Positions 24,162-35,751 of a stretch of DNA of 64,000 nt are shown piece by piece. The notes under the pieces are model-generated. The model made no database searches. It worked only from the letters and a program-made list of their open reading frames with translations, and was not told where the DNA came from. This DNA is from Candolleomyces eurysporus (Eukaryota; Basidiomycota; Agaricomycetes; Agaricales; Psathyrellaceae). The translations under genes were made by a program, and so were the position numbers. The DNA is taken from NCBI GenBank assembly GCA_027579435.1, contig JANBPK010000747.1, forward strand, positions 1 through 64,000, given 5' to 3'. Numbering within the stretch: the stretch's first letter is position 1; each line of letters begins with the position of its first letter.

Positions 24162-24530
24162 TTATGTTGTATGCTCATGTATGCTTATGTGTCCCTCCCT
24201 GTATTGAGTATGGTTGAATATGCAAAAGATCAATATGCCGACCTCACTTTCCGATTTTTTTAAAAAATATTGCGACGTTCATTGAAGGAAGTTGAGCCAT
24301 CCTTTGTGAACAACAATCCACTACGCCAATCAAACGTACTCAACGGTCGGCCTCACGAGCACCGGACTCACAGTAATTCGATAGCTTCAGTTATATTATA
24401 CATATCAAAGTCACTTGGTATCTGCCTCGCCTACTAGTAAATGCCAAAACCCACAGTACTCGTTCTAACCAAGAAAATTCATTCCAAGTTTTAGATGTTC
24501 GGATTCTTCGTGTTCAGCTAAGCTTAGAGA
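24162..24530. other. Convergent 3' intergenic spacer
   Basis: This 369-base, AT-richer spacer lies between two convergent genes and must hold both 3' untranslated regions. Nothing else was seen. Confidence 0.5.
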
Positions 24531-26453
24531 TCAAATAATGAACGTCAAGGACGTGTCCTGTTGGGAGATTGTCAGTAATACATTGCGGAGGTAAATGCAA
24601 CTTAAGAAATGAAACACACGATAGGGTGAGAGCTCGAGAGCTAGACGAGAACTAAATTAGTCCGGTGTACGCAAAAGGTCATTGTAGAAAACATACCTGT
24701 GGGATTTGCGAATATTCGCCTTCGAGAATTTGACGAATGTTGTTCAAGAGGTCCGTATAGCTTTGCTCGGAGTTCTCAGCTGTGAGAGGGAGGTGCATGA
24801 GTGATAGGACCCCTATACAAAAGAAATAACTAACTCAAGGTCTTAACGAAAGCCTGCAAGGATGAATCATGAGTGATAATGAATGACGTTAGAGATATAG
24901 AGTAAGCGTACGTGACTCAATGCTCCTGTCGCTTCTCCTCCAATGTTAGCGTCAGCACTGGTTTGAATATCCTTGCAGCCACTCAGGAAAATCTGTCCCA
25001 ATCGTTAGGGGACATCCACCTCACGCCTGACACAGATATACTTACCACATCTGCAGGGCTAGTCTTGGTAGCCTTAGTCAATTCGTGTGCAGCGTCGGCC
25101 TGACCGGTAGCAGCCAGAGACAAGTGACGAGCCGCAAGAGCCAAAGCATCGGCGTTTCCTTCACTATGAGCTTGCATCGCCGCTTCGATGGCCTCCTTGC
25201 TGTGTCCAAGACTGCTGGAGGCTTTCACCAGACCGTCAGTGCCATACTACATCCAATATTTACGATTCAAAGATGAGTTTTCTTTCTTCAAATTGGCTGA
25301 CATTTTGGGGACGTACAGTGTAGGGCAGATCTAAATAGCTTGATTAGCACTTTAATCACATAGCTGATGGATCGCACGCGTACCAAGACCGGATCCAGAG
25401 TGGCAACACTGAATAAAAATCAACGTCAGAGGATATGAAGTCGGGATTTGATCGCCAGCGTACATCGAAGATGACGGTCAATCGGCAACCTCGAGGAAGA
25501 GGCTTGACAAGAATCTCGTGAAGTTCCTACATAAAGTCGTCAAACGCCGAACAAGGAGGTTTGACATTACAGAAGACAAACTCACGTCGTCAACAATTTG
25601 ACCATTTTCCTCATAGTCGATCTATCGCCCCATAAGTATTTCTAAATCGATAGGAAAAATACGCATCACTGCGGCTTACTGGGCAGATAGCTATCAAAAG
25701 AAAGTGGTGGCACCGTCTTTAGCCAAGAGTACCTCCTCAGTATCTGCACACGTACTTTCATCCGTTCCATCATGTTCATCGCCATCGGTGTCTTCCTGGT
25801 TGCCACCGTGACCCGAGTCTATTACGAATAACTCAATGTCATCTTCATCAATCAACATGAATGGAACTCACAATGAAGGAACAAGGCATCGTTTTGACTA
25901 GCCCCTTCGACAAGCCAATTCAGGGCGGCCCTCTGTCAACTTGTAGGTGATTTAACTATTGGACAAACCCACACAAGACGTACGATGTTCTCCCCGGTTG
26001 GCTGAGTCTCTTCGTCTTCGTCATTGTCGAGAAGAATCTTGATTTCGGCGTCCGAGTAACCCCAATTCTCTGTGCAGTGGGTGGCATAGTGAGCGCTGGT
26101 CGCATCATGATCATGAGAGTAAGGCCCTCACCCGTAACGAAAGTGTGGAGGTTCTCGACATCGTTATGGCATCCATTCAGAGGAGCAGCGCTACCCGCGT
26201 AATTGATTCCAATCTAAGATTGAAAGCAATCAATCGAGATGTTTCTAAGACATGCGCCAGGAGGGAAACGCACGAAGACGGCTTTCTTATTGCCAGAGCA
26301 AGTCGAGTAGGACCAGGATTCCCCCTCCTCTTCTTCTCCTCCGTCCCGCTCCTCTTGTTCTTCTTCAGGGGCCTCTTCCGTTTCTTCCTCAGGTTGTTCT
26401 TCCTGCTCTTCCTCTGGGTACTCGTTTTCTTCTTCGTCGTAATCTCGAGGCAT
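24531..26453 (-). CDS. Type I metacaspase with acidic prodomain
   Basis: The gene has many small exons and starts at ATG 26453. Metacaspases are Arg/Lys-specific cysteine proteases linked to stress, ageing and protein quality control. Read in order on the minus strand: an N-terminal prodomain of about 45 residues made mostly of Glu; GNKKAVF spliced to IGINYAGSAAPLNGCHNDVE; WGYSDAEIKILLDNDEDEE; RAALNWLVEGASQNDALFLH; DSGHGGNQEDTDGDEHDGTD with the catalytic His; DYEENGQIVDDELHEILV; PLPRGCRLTVIFD; CCHSGSGL with the catalytic Cys; DLPYTV; and a C-terminal part with SGCKDIQTSADANIGGEATG. All family hallmarks are present. The last exon is short, reached through a GTATGT donor, and ends at 24531. The usual fungal prodomain is Pro/Gln/Gly-rich, so the Glu-rich one is unusual. 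Confidence 0.88.
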
Positions 26454-27348
26454 GGCTGTCGATAGTAGATCTGTAGTGCAAGTATGGGGAGGGAGGGTTG
26501 TATGGGAGACTGGGGAGACTTATCCGTGGGGGTGGCGGTCTTTTATATCCGCCACAAACCGCTCTCGAAGGAGAGTGGGCAATGGGCGCCCCGCAAGTGG
26601 TCGATGGGTGAACAGCATCGGAGTCAAAATAAATGATATATCATTGAGAAGCAAGGAACGAGGCAGTCCTCTCAGTAACCTCGAATGATGACCGCCCATT
26701 TTTGGATGGCAGATGACAAGAATTTGGTGAAGATGTGGGTGGGCGCTGTGGTCAGAAGGCAGATATCGTGTTCTAGAAATTCTGGTGTATGCACATCGCC
26801 CGAACTTGAGTGATCATGATGGTGATGAACGTCCCAAGACTACACATGACCCGCATCGATCTTCCCTCTAACTGCGGCTCAACTAGTCGCCTTAGGGCTG
26901 GTAGTAAATCACAGAACCATGGCGACTCTTGAGATAGGATGGAGCCAGGTGAATAGCTGAAATCGGGTAGATTAGATAAGAGCTACGGTACAAAAAATAT
27001 ATAGATTAGATGAAACGAGCTATCCGCACAGCCCCTGACAATTAGGCGCAAATACGCCTCTGTCTATCGAACCGATATCCGATCAGTATCGAACTGTCGT
27101 CTTCTCTGGCGAGGATTTTGAGCTCAAGTTGCCATGAGGACAGATGACCCTCCCCAAGGCATCTGAAAATGGTACGACCCGAGCTTTGCTATCCGCTACT
27201 ATTAGAACATTCACGCTGCTACTAGTACTTAGGCCACAACGATACTTTTAGGGACACCGAATCCGGGAGGGCTTCACGTATGTGTACACCGTGTGATTTA
27301 ACAGCAAATCGTCGTGTTTCCTTCCAACTTTGTAACGCCCATTCTTGA
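26454..27348. other. Divergent intergenic region
   Basis: About 0.9 kb between the metacaspase start and the orphan nine-exon gene, transcribed in opposite directions. It should contain both promoters. No clear boxes and no coding frame of note were seen. Confidence 0.45.
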
Positions 27349-30159
27349 ATGGTTCTGTCTGAGATGTCTGCTGGTGCAGAGGCCTCCACGTTGGCCAGCA
27401 CGTTCGCTGGCGCTCACCACCAATCCTTCCGCGATACAGACTTTCGTACAGCTGGGCGCGACATATTCATGCCGACCTTCAATGTCAACTTCACCTCCCC
27501 GCACCTCGCAGTCAGCACTGAGGCCCGCCCCTCACCGAGACCGAACGTTCAGAACTTTGGTGGAAATACCAACTCTGGGGGGACTGCGCCAGTGGACATA
27601 CTGCAAAGGAACCGTCTGTTCCGATCTCTTTGCAGTATCCTGCGGATCGTTCAAGGGCGCCCGGGCGGTCAGCACCGTCGTTCTCAAGCCAGGAGCACCC
27701 CTCTTTCAAGTGGAACCAAAGAAAACAATCAGCCCACGACTCCTTCACTAAATCTCCATCGGTTTCCAGAGGGATTTAGTATGGTACGCCTATCACATTT
27801 TTGAATCATACAGTTCATCTTGAATAATCTCCCAGTCACCGGTTGAGTATGTGGAGATGGAAACGGATTTGACGGAAGTGACGAGGGCCGAAATATACGT
27901 TCGTTGTATCACTTCGAAGAATGGCCTTGCCTGCTGGCAGCCCCGGCCCCGAAAACCGTACGCAGGAGAACAGGGTGTTGTCGCGGGCGATGTTGGGATA
28001 TTCAGCGCTGGCGACGGATTCAGGAAGATATTCAACATCTGGGAGGATCAGGAAGAGATAATAACTGCGCACTTGAGTCGGGAAGGGTATGCACCTCCAA
28101 AGATGACAATTACGACTCATCCGGAGGAGTTATCAGAGGGCGATACGGTTGTGCATGGTACCTCATCTGATACACGGTACACGCCTGACGGAGAGTGAGC
28201 CCATCTAGTCCATGTTTCTTTGCGCATCAGCTGACGTAGGCAAAGACAAATCGCATCTTTTGAGTTTCGAAGCAGCTCACCTCAAGGCGCCGTACTTGCG
28301 CTGACGTCCTCTGCCGTCCTGGAGGAGCTCGTCAACCCCATTATGCTCCGAGACTTCATCATTGACCATGCGTCACTTCTCTACCGATACGCGAATCGGA
28401 TTCGAAGGCTCGACGATGATGAATCGTTGTACATCATCACAGGTTGCATCAAAACCGATAGTTGGGCTCTAGCAGCGTTCAAGGATCCCATGGTGTCCCC
28501 GCACGACGTCCTCAGGCTCATCCGGAGAGGCCCTCCTGGACATGCGTCGACATATGGATGGACCTCTCGCGGAACATCTGAAGCTCGATTCGGTTCCACT
28601 GCTACGAGAACGTCCGGACATCCTAACAAGGATCAGTCTCTCTTTCTTCGAGGGTTCAAGTTGGCCCTTTCTCCCGAATTTCGTTCTCGCCTGCACGACG
28701 ATTCAAAACCCAGGAGCTCAGATTCGCAAGAACATCCGCCAGAGTCTGATGACTCTCCCTGCTCAAGTGATCAGGGGACTGGAGGTGGTCGCCGTAGTGG
28801 GGGATCTTCGACAAATAGGGGCAACTCCTTCTTCGGACTAGGCACCATGTCCGCCTCGAGGAATGGTATGGCTGATGGGCTCTCTGTGAATACATTTCCC
28901 GATATTCGAGAAGATGTGTGTCTGTTTCACTCATTGACGATAACGCAAAACTTACGCGCCGTTTAAGCACCAGCTGCATCCCTGTAATGCAATAAATCAA
29001 AAACTCTTGAGCCAGGTACGCTGGTGCCATCTGTGTGATGGTGTTACCTTTTGACCCAAGTATATATGACGTTTCGAAAGACCAATGCAGACTTCGCCTT
29101 GAGTCATGACGATGATTGGAGGTTTGTCCTGGGAGATGGCTCATTGAATGGTGCGTCTCGCATTTTCTGGGACCAGGCAACTCAGTAAACTCTTTTTGAA
29201 TCATGTCCAGATTTGAGGACGTACGACGCCCTGTACAGAGGCCGTACAATATCAATACGCCGCGGTAAGTCATCTCCTGGATCGCTGAGCGTGCTAATAT
29301 CGTGCCTCACTGGGTGAATATAGGTGTGGCATTCCTAGCCACGAAGTCCGAAGAAGCTCCAGCTTCACCCCCTCCTTTGCGTCCGCAAAATGATCAAAAT
29401 CAATATGATTCAACTCTTCGTTCTAAGAGATACAGAGGCTACATCTCGATCGTCATCGCTTTCCTAGTCGCTAACGCCATTATAGTATCAAGCTTGAAGT
29501 CCCTTTCTGCTTTCGTGGAACCGAGGAGGACGGCAAAAGCGAAGGCTCTCCAAGCGCCCGTGCAAGCCAGCTCGGCCGAAAATACATCGAATATCACTTG
29601 CCGAGATATCGTCGAGGTTTGTTGCAGTCTTGGTTTGCTGAAAATATCGCTTCACCGGTTGATGCAATTCGACCCAGGTGTGGGGTGCGACCCACCTACT
29701 CTGCTCAATGGTTGAAAAACCGATCGACATCATGAACCTATTCGATTTTATGAATGAAGAAAGCGCTGAGGTAGAATCCGCTTTGCGAAGGTCTGGACTG
29801 TTCGGAAGGACTTTGAAATTACACCAAGAGGAGTCACGGTTGAACCTGTATATGCGGCGGCCCTCCGAGCCAGGGATTCAATCGGCAGGATGTGTACACG
29901 TCGACGACAGCCCATTTCAGATTCACAGAGAAGAGACACGCCCTCCAATTCAGCACCAAGGCAAGTTTATTCTCCGCACCTTCCTTGCACCTCGACCCTG
30001 ACTTTTGTTGTGCAAGAACATCTTCCTTTCAAAGCTATAAATGGCAAGGGTTTGTTGCGTGTTCGAATATTGCCAATCATCGCAGTGGCCGTTTGGTTGT
30101 GTTTTTACATCGTGTTGACGACAACGAGAGCCTCCACAAAGACTTCGGCTGCGGAGTAG
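27349..30159 (+). CDS. Nine-exon orphan protein of an agaricomycete-type family, C-terminal membrane segments
   Basis: Exons 27349-27783, 27836-28194, 28246-28915, 28968-29015, 29081-29150, 29211-29264, 29324-29616, 29678-29960 and 30017-30159 give 784 residues with every phase in agreement. The last intron (29961-30016) is GC-AG (AAG|GCAAGT). Conserved-looking stretches are EYVEMETDLTEVTRAEIYVR, IFNIWEDQEEI, FRSSSPQGAVLALTSSAVLE, DDESLYIITGCIKTDSWALA, YGWTSRGTSEARFGS, DQSLFLRGFKLALSPEFRSR and LHPCNAINQKLLSQ. I know this arrangement as a recurrent uncharacterised basidiomycete family; I cannot name a function. Exons 7 and 9 each encode one likely membrane helix (ISIVIAFLVANAIIV and ILPIIAVAVWLCFYIVL). 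An alternative reading stops at 29715 if intron 7 is retained, losing the second helix. Confidence 0.75.
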
Positions 30160-31014
30160 ACTACGAACGATAGGGACGCGCGATTAGGGGACGTCACTTG
30201 CTTAGCGATTACCGACCTTGCCGCCCTGAAGATCAAACCATTTCTGTATATAGGTCCAATAGTTTTAGCTAGTCTCCACCCAAGTAAAACCATCCCCTCT
30301 CACGTTTGATCGAGGCGTGGGAGGTGGCTTCGTTAGACCTATATCTAGCAGTAAAGTTTTGCTAGGCTGGGAGTCTAGACGGAGATTTTCGTACAAGGGG
30401 ACTGTCAAGTTCATTCCGGTAAATGCCGGGAACCATAGGGACGATGTCACTTTCCAACCCACCATGACCGTCGCCACCTTCAAACCTTGTGGTTTCTCGC
30501 TTTCGCTGGGCCCATCCGTCTCAAAACACCCCCGAATAGTGCTCCTTTCTGGCAACAACATATTCTGACCGGTTTCTGTGTGTACAACAAGCAACGAATC
30601 CTTTTTTNCGTGTACGTTGCTTCATTGCCGGGCGCTGTCAAAACTTTGCGCCGCAAATGACTACTTTGAACGCCATCCTCACTCTCGCCCTGGCTTGGGC
30701 GGGCTTTACGAATCTTGGCGCATGATATCTGGACACGTTTTCTAGCTTTCTCCGTCTGTGGACTTGACTTACGGCAACCGGGGACCATTGACAGGACTCG
30801 CACATACATCCGGGACGCGTTTGAGTCAGCGGGCGCTGGTCCCGCAGGGTACAAATATCGTAGTTGGTTGGATCTCCGTTTCCATCCTTTCTCTGTCCCC
30901 TTCGCCCGCTGCCAAAGCCATCTACGAGGAAGCCCATCCTCGACCTTCCATTCTTTAGAACTCTAACTCGCAGACTCTCCTTACCGACCCCACCCTCAAC
31001 ACCCGTTGATAGAG
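30160..31014. other. Intergenic region
   Basis: About 0.85 kb with only short unsupported frames and one N (30607). It precedes the small secreted-protein gene. Confidence 0.45.
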
Positions 31015-32165
31015 ATGATCTTCAACATTCAGAAGCTTGCTGTTATTGCTGCCGTGGCCTTCAGCTCTGTATCGGCCTTGAGCATCCCCGGACACGAAGC
31101 TGCTACCCTTCAAGCTCGTGAGCCCAGTTCTGTCGTGGCTGCTCGCGAGGAGGTCAGATCCTTCGAGCCAAGCAGGGTCATTCAAGGTCCGTGAGACCGT
31201 CTTCTACGTTATGTCGAGTACCGAGTTGGACGTTTTGGTATCTAGCGCGCGGACAGCGCCCTCACCCTTCTGGAACCTCGTAAGCACCTGAGTCATTGTC
31301 GCAGCGGCCTGGGTCTTGTGGCTCATCGACGTTCTCTCTGCGACTTAGATCCAATAAAAAGTGTATCAAGATCACCAAGAAGTTCGGTGGGATGGACTAC
31401 ACTGTAGGCTATCTCAGCGAAGACGACATCCATGGCAATGGCATGTAAGTATTAGACTCTAGCTGCCCGACTTCTCACAGTCGCCTCGGTTGCCTAACTC
31501 TCAAACAATAGTTTCAAAGTTACATCGGAAAAGCATAACTGCCTCAAAGTCGTCGCTCCCACTGGCTCCGGTCCGTTCGACCTTCCCATCCACGGTGAAA
31601 ACGGCTCCAAGAAGTACCTCGGTCTTGCAGGAAAGTGAGTACATTGTTATCTTCATCCATGTTGCTGGAGCTCATCTCTTCGGCTGTAGCGATGACCTCA
31701 AGGCGTCATACCCTGTGAGAACCCGTCAGACGAGCGTCAATTCTCGTCCTCAAGGTGTGGGAAACACCTCGGGCTTGGTGAGAGAGCCATTTGGTTCCCT
31801 AGTGAAGCTTTGTTCTCATTCTGTGTGCGCCTGCCTATTCTTAGTCGTTGTCCGAGTCAGCCGTCTGGTCCGTTAGTGGCAACGTCCTCACCGGTTCGTC
31901 CTTTTTTCCTTGCCTACATCCGAGGTGTTAGCTCATCCGCTGAGTAGCCATCTGGTGGCCCGAGCATGGGAACAAGATCAATGTCAAGACCATGTTCTGG
32001 CCTCAGCAGAGGGACTACCTGTACTTCGTTACCAAGCCCGCAGGATTCTCTCAAATCGCTCCCAGTGCATATGAAGTCGTGAGTTTATCTGATCATGTTA
32101 TAAGAACTCGATCTAACTCTCGATCTGCTNTCGCTGCNTAGACTCTNCATCTCGTCAACCCTTAA
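31015..32165 (+). CDS. Small secreted protein, unknown function
   Basis: Eight exons fit and give 217 residues: 31015-31186, 31246-31279, 31349-31444, 31512-31634, 31690-31714, 31845-31893, 31948-32078 and 32142-32165. The N-terminus is a clear signal peptide (MIFNIQKLAVIAAVAFSSVS then ALS). The mature part includes KKCIKITKKFGGMDYTVGYL, HNCLKVVAPTGSGPFDLPIH, LSESAVWSVSGNVLTAIWWP and TMFWPQQRDYLYFVTKPAGF. The lysine-rich pro-like region before it may be cleaved. I recognise no domain; the Trp/Gly-rich alternation suggests a small beta-rich extracellular fold. Exon 2 (34 bases, GTCCGT donor before it) is the least certain. Ambiguous bases appear only in the last intron and exon. Confidence 0.65.
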
Positions 32166-32474
32166 ACGCTTTGGTTACCCGTAGATCTCCGGACCCTGAT
32201 TCATTCCGAGTTCACNGCTGAAGCTACACTACTATCTCCTGTATACTCTCNCTCAGGGCGCTATCTNTTATACCCTGTGTACATATCAAGTACNATATCN
32301 GTTCGTGTTGTGTTTTTAGCTAGTAATCTTTGGACAATGCTATCTTTATGCCTCATTATATTGTATAGTTAGGTGTTAGACAAAGCATANATAAGTCGTA
32401 TCAAGAATGAACTCTACTGAAAGAANGCAAATATACATCTGGCTACTGGCATCGTCCGTCCTGGCACTCAACAT
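32166..32474. other. Convergent 3' spacer
   Basis: About 0.3 kb between the secreted-protein stop and the P450 stop, with several N. Nothing else was seen. Confidence 0.5.
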
Positions 32475-34824
32475 CTACTCNAACTTAGCATATTTCATCG
32501 TCAAAGGCATCTGAGCACCCTTGGAGAACTCGTCTGGGACGATAGGAGTGAGGATGGCACCACCCACTGCAAGGAGAGNTTGTTAGCCAANGGCGTCAAA
32601 GATANAGGCATAGCANGNAACTTACTTCGCACAATCTTCTCAGAGCCGGCAGAGGGCGCGAACTCGAGNTGACCAATGATCTGGAAGAGGAAGGCTTGGA
32701 TTTCAAGAACGCTGGAGATTCAAANCCTCGTNATTATCGCAGNCATGCGGATGAGAATNAATACCGAACACTTACGCNAATCTCCAACCTATTTCATANN
32801 GGGGNAAGTCATTCAGNNTGCGGTGATGAAANGGGGAAGGGTAACTCGAACGTACCGAGACACCGCCGGGCGCCNAATCCNAAGGTCATACTTCAGGGNA
32901 GCCAATTACCTCAGTACTGGTCAGATCACNCGGGGTAAGAAACTCACATATCGCTGTATCCGTTCATACCGAGCTTGCCATTCGCATCCAACCATCGCTT
33001 GGGGTTGAACTCTCCAGCGTCAGCGCCCCAGATNTCCGGATGCCTGTTGTAAGATTCAATGGAGACGAGGAACTTGGTATTCTTGGGAACAGGGAGTTCG
33101 TGCAGGCTACGCCCGTCAGACGTCTTGATAGGAGTGGAGAGAGGGATGACTTCGTCGCAGGCAAGTTGTCGGTAAACAGTTCCAAGGGAAGGTTGCATTC
33201 GGAGAGTTTCCTAGGAAGGATAAATGAAACAAATGTCAANATTCAGTAACGAACGTAATNGTACGAAATGAGGGGGTCGTGGGTGCACATACCATGATAA
33301 TGGCATTGAGAAGAGTCATGCTCTCAAGCTCNTTGAANGTCGGCTCCCAAGTATTCATCTCGTGAATCTCNCGACGGAGTTCAGCCTGGAGCGCGGGCGC
33401 CTTCGCCAACTCATACAACGCCCATGTGAGACTGGTAGAGGTGGTATCGTTACCGGCGAGAATCATCGTCCTATCGTGAGAGGTCCATGNGTTAGCATTA
33501 CGCCACCAACCCACAAGGAAAAGTCTGAAGACTTACTTCATCGTCGACACCATCTCGGAATCTGACAACCTCATCTTCTCGTTATCNGACGTATACGCAC
33601 GGGAGATCAAGCTCAAGATATCCTTCTTTGACTTATCGTGCTCAACCGAGGCCTGGATCTGTTTATCCCTCAAACTCCGCGCAATGAGTCCATCCGCCAG
33701 CTTCGTCGCTGCCTGTGCACGCCGAAGTTTAGGGATGGGACCACTCGCAAGGAGCCTGCGGACGAGGTTTTCGGGAATGAANCGCAAGATTCCAAGGGCC
33801 AATTCGTCTTGGGGTCGGGGCTTTCCAAAGAGTGTAAACCTAAGTGATCACCAAACAGAATGAGTAGTTGTTCACNGAGCGGAAGATGAGGAACTCTTAC
33901 AGAATATCCTGGTATGCCTGTGTAAGCTCGTTGTTGCTATCATCCAGGGCGTTGAAGCTGTAATCGAAGGCGACGATTCCGATAGCATCGAGGGTAGCCT
34001 TTGTCATATCAGAAGTTGTGTTAATGACGGCAGACGGTTGGGAGGTGCTATCAATAGACTTCTTCCACTTCTCGACAAGCTGTTATTCCNGGGTAGTCAA
34101 AACGCCGAGATCTCATGTATAGGGCATCCCAGGAACGAACCTTAGCGGCATCGATCGTGAAAATGCCAAGATGGGATTTGACTTCCGCAGCGCTGAATCC
34201 AGGAAGGAGGATCTACACCACAGAAGTATGTNAGTATGACGTTACAATGAGAATACCCNGGATCGACGTACCTTACGCTGGCGCTTATGCTTCTCACCGT
34301 CGATGACAGGGAGGGCGTTCCCAAGGAGGACCTCAGAGAAGAAGTTGCGCTCGCGATCGAGGTGGAAATTGTCGACGCTGTTCTGGAAGATATATTGGAT
34401 TGCCTTGGGATCCATGACCAAGAGGACAGGGTTCTACGGAAGAAATCGGACAGTTAGCGTTACTTCCTGAGATGGGGCAGCTGGTACTTACTGCAAATGA
34501 TCCCTGCAATCGGACAATGTCCCCGTACTGGCTCTGCCATTCCCGTTCCAGCTCACCGAGGGGCGCTCCCAACAAGTGGTAAACGTTGCCTTAGATAGGA
34601 AGACGAGAGTACGTAACGACAATCCATACGTTAGCCAAACCTTGGCTCGAAGCGCTGCTCGGCTACAACTTACCATACCACCATGAGTCGCTCGGGGGGC
34701 CCCGAATCGAGTCGACGTCGAATTTTGACTTTCTCAGTGAGTACCAGAGGGCCGCGGTCAAGACAGGCACCGCTGCGAGGAGAAGGAGGTTTTGGTCACC
34801 TGAAGCGGTCAAGGAGGTAGCCAT
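32475..34824 (-). CDS. Cytochrome P450 monooxygenase (first)
   Basis: A multi-exon class II P450, starting at ATG 34824 and ending at TAG 32475. It would insert one oxygen atom into a lipophilic substrate at the ER membrane with a P450 reductase. In order: an N-terminal anchor LLLLAAVPVLTAALWYSL; the hinge IRGPPSDSWWYG; HLLGAPLGELEREWQSQYGD; DPKAIQYIFQNSVDNFHLDR; the I-helix oxygen-activation motif AGNDTTSTSLTWALYELA; a degenerate ExxR helix region before MQPSLGTVYRQ; VPKNTKFLVSIESYNRHP; FNPKRWL; and the haem loop FGFGARRCLG with the cysteine ligand, split by an intron directly after it. The end reads VPDEFSKGAQMPLTMKYAK. Numerous N fall in exons and introns, so exact exon borders are uncertain, but no break was proven. 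It is transcribed divergently from the acyltransferase gene. Confidence 0.85.
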
Positions 34825-35751
34825 TGTGGGCAATTTAGTGACAGAGTAGGTTGGGAACGGATTTGGCGACTCACCTTTTTATCCGGGTGTACCCTCACTC
34901 GTATCCACATCTCTACCGAGAGCGGGACCAGTTATCTTCGATGGATTGTTGTTCGATTGACGTCTGGGTTAAGGCTGGCTCTTTCCCCAAGGTAGAATCT
35001 GCGAAATCATGGAGAAAGCGGTTGCCGCAGGTGTCAAAATAAATGTCAGCTGCCGCCTTGCGGGAAGGGCTCGTCATAAAATCCTTGTCATGATTCGCCA
35101 AGTCAGACGGTCTCCCGACCGGCTCTGGGCTGCAAGGGGAAGTCGTTGTGGATACGGACGCCGCTCGCAGCGGATTGTGCAGGGAAGACGAGAGCCAACC
35201 GTGGAAAATTTTGCCGTTGATTAGAATTTTGACTCTCTCATGGCAGTGCGCTGAACTCGGTGTCATCAGCCGGTAGCGATCGTCTCGTCTTCGAGATAGC
35301 CTCATCGTGCGTAAAGTGGCAAACGAATTCACAAGCCAGGCAATGGAATTTTTCCAGTTGTTCGCTGTAGACCTAGCTTTCGAGCTTTCCAAGTGTAAAT
35401 GGCGACAGGTAAAACTCGATACACTTTTCAACCCGCCCTCCCTCAGCCGGCCAGGTGTGTGTGCATTGGGCTGCTCGGTCGGAGTGCCGAGGATGCCGGG
35501 GGGATTGCCTTGCCATTTAGGGTCCAGCATCAGTTTGTGGGCTACCCTGCGTCGCGGGTGATGTTGCATCTGTTTTTCAAACACCAACCAAGTCCAGCGG
35601 CCGCTATGCGTCATTCTCCAACAGATACATCGACCAAAAAAGCTTCCACGGCAATTATATCTGCACTGTTCTGACCACGTTTCAAGTACAGGATCTTGAT
35701 TAGACTCCGTGGTTCCTGATTAATGCTCAACGTACACGGCCAGACCAAAAT
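34825..35751. promoter_or_regulatory. Divergent promoter region between P450 and acyltransferase
   Basis: About 0.93 kb separates the start codons of two oppositely transcribed metabolic genes. Overlapping short frames here are not convincing. The layout suggests co-regulation, though no palindromic operator could be assigned by eye. Confidence 0.45.

Noticed and set aside
26214..26465. Phe/Leu-rich plus-strand frame that looks like a membrane protein.
   Set aside because: It is the complement of the poly-Glu codons of the metacaspase prodomain.
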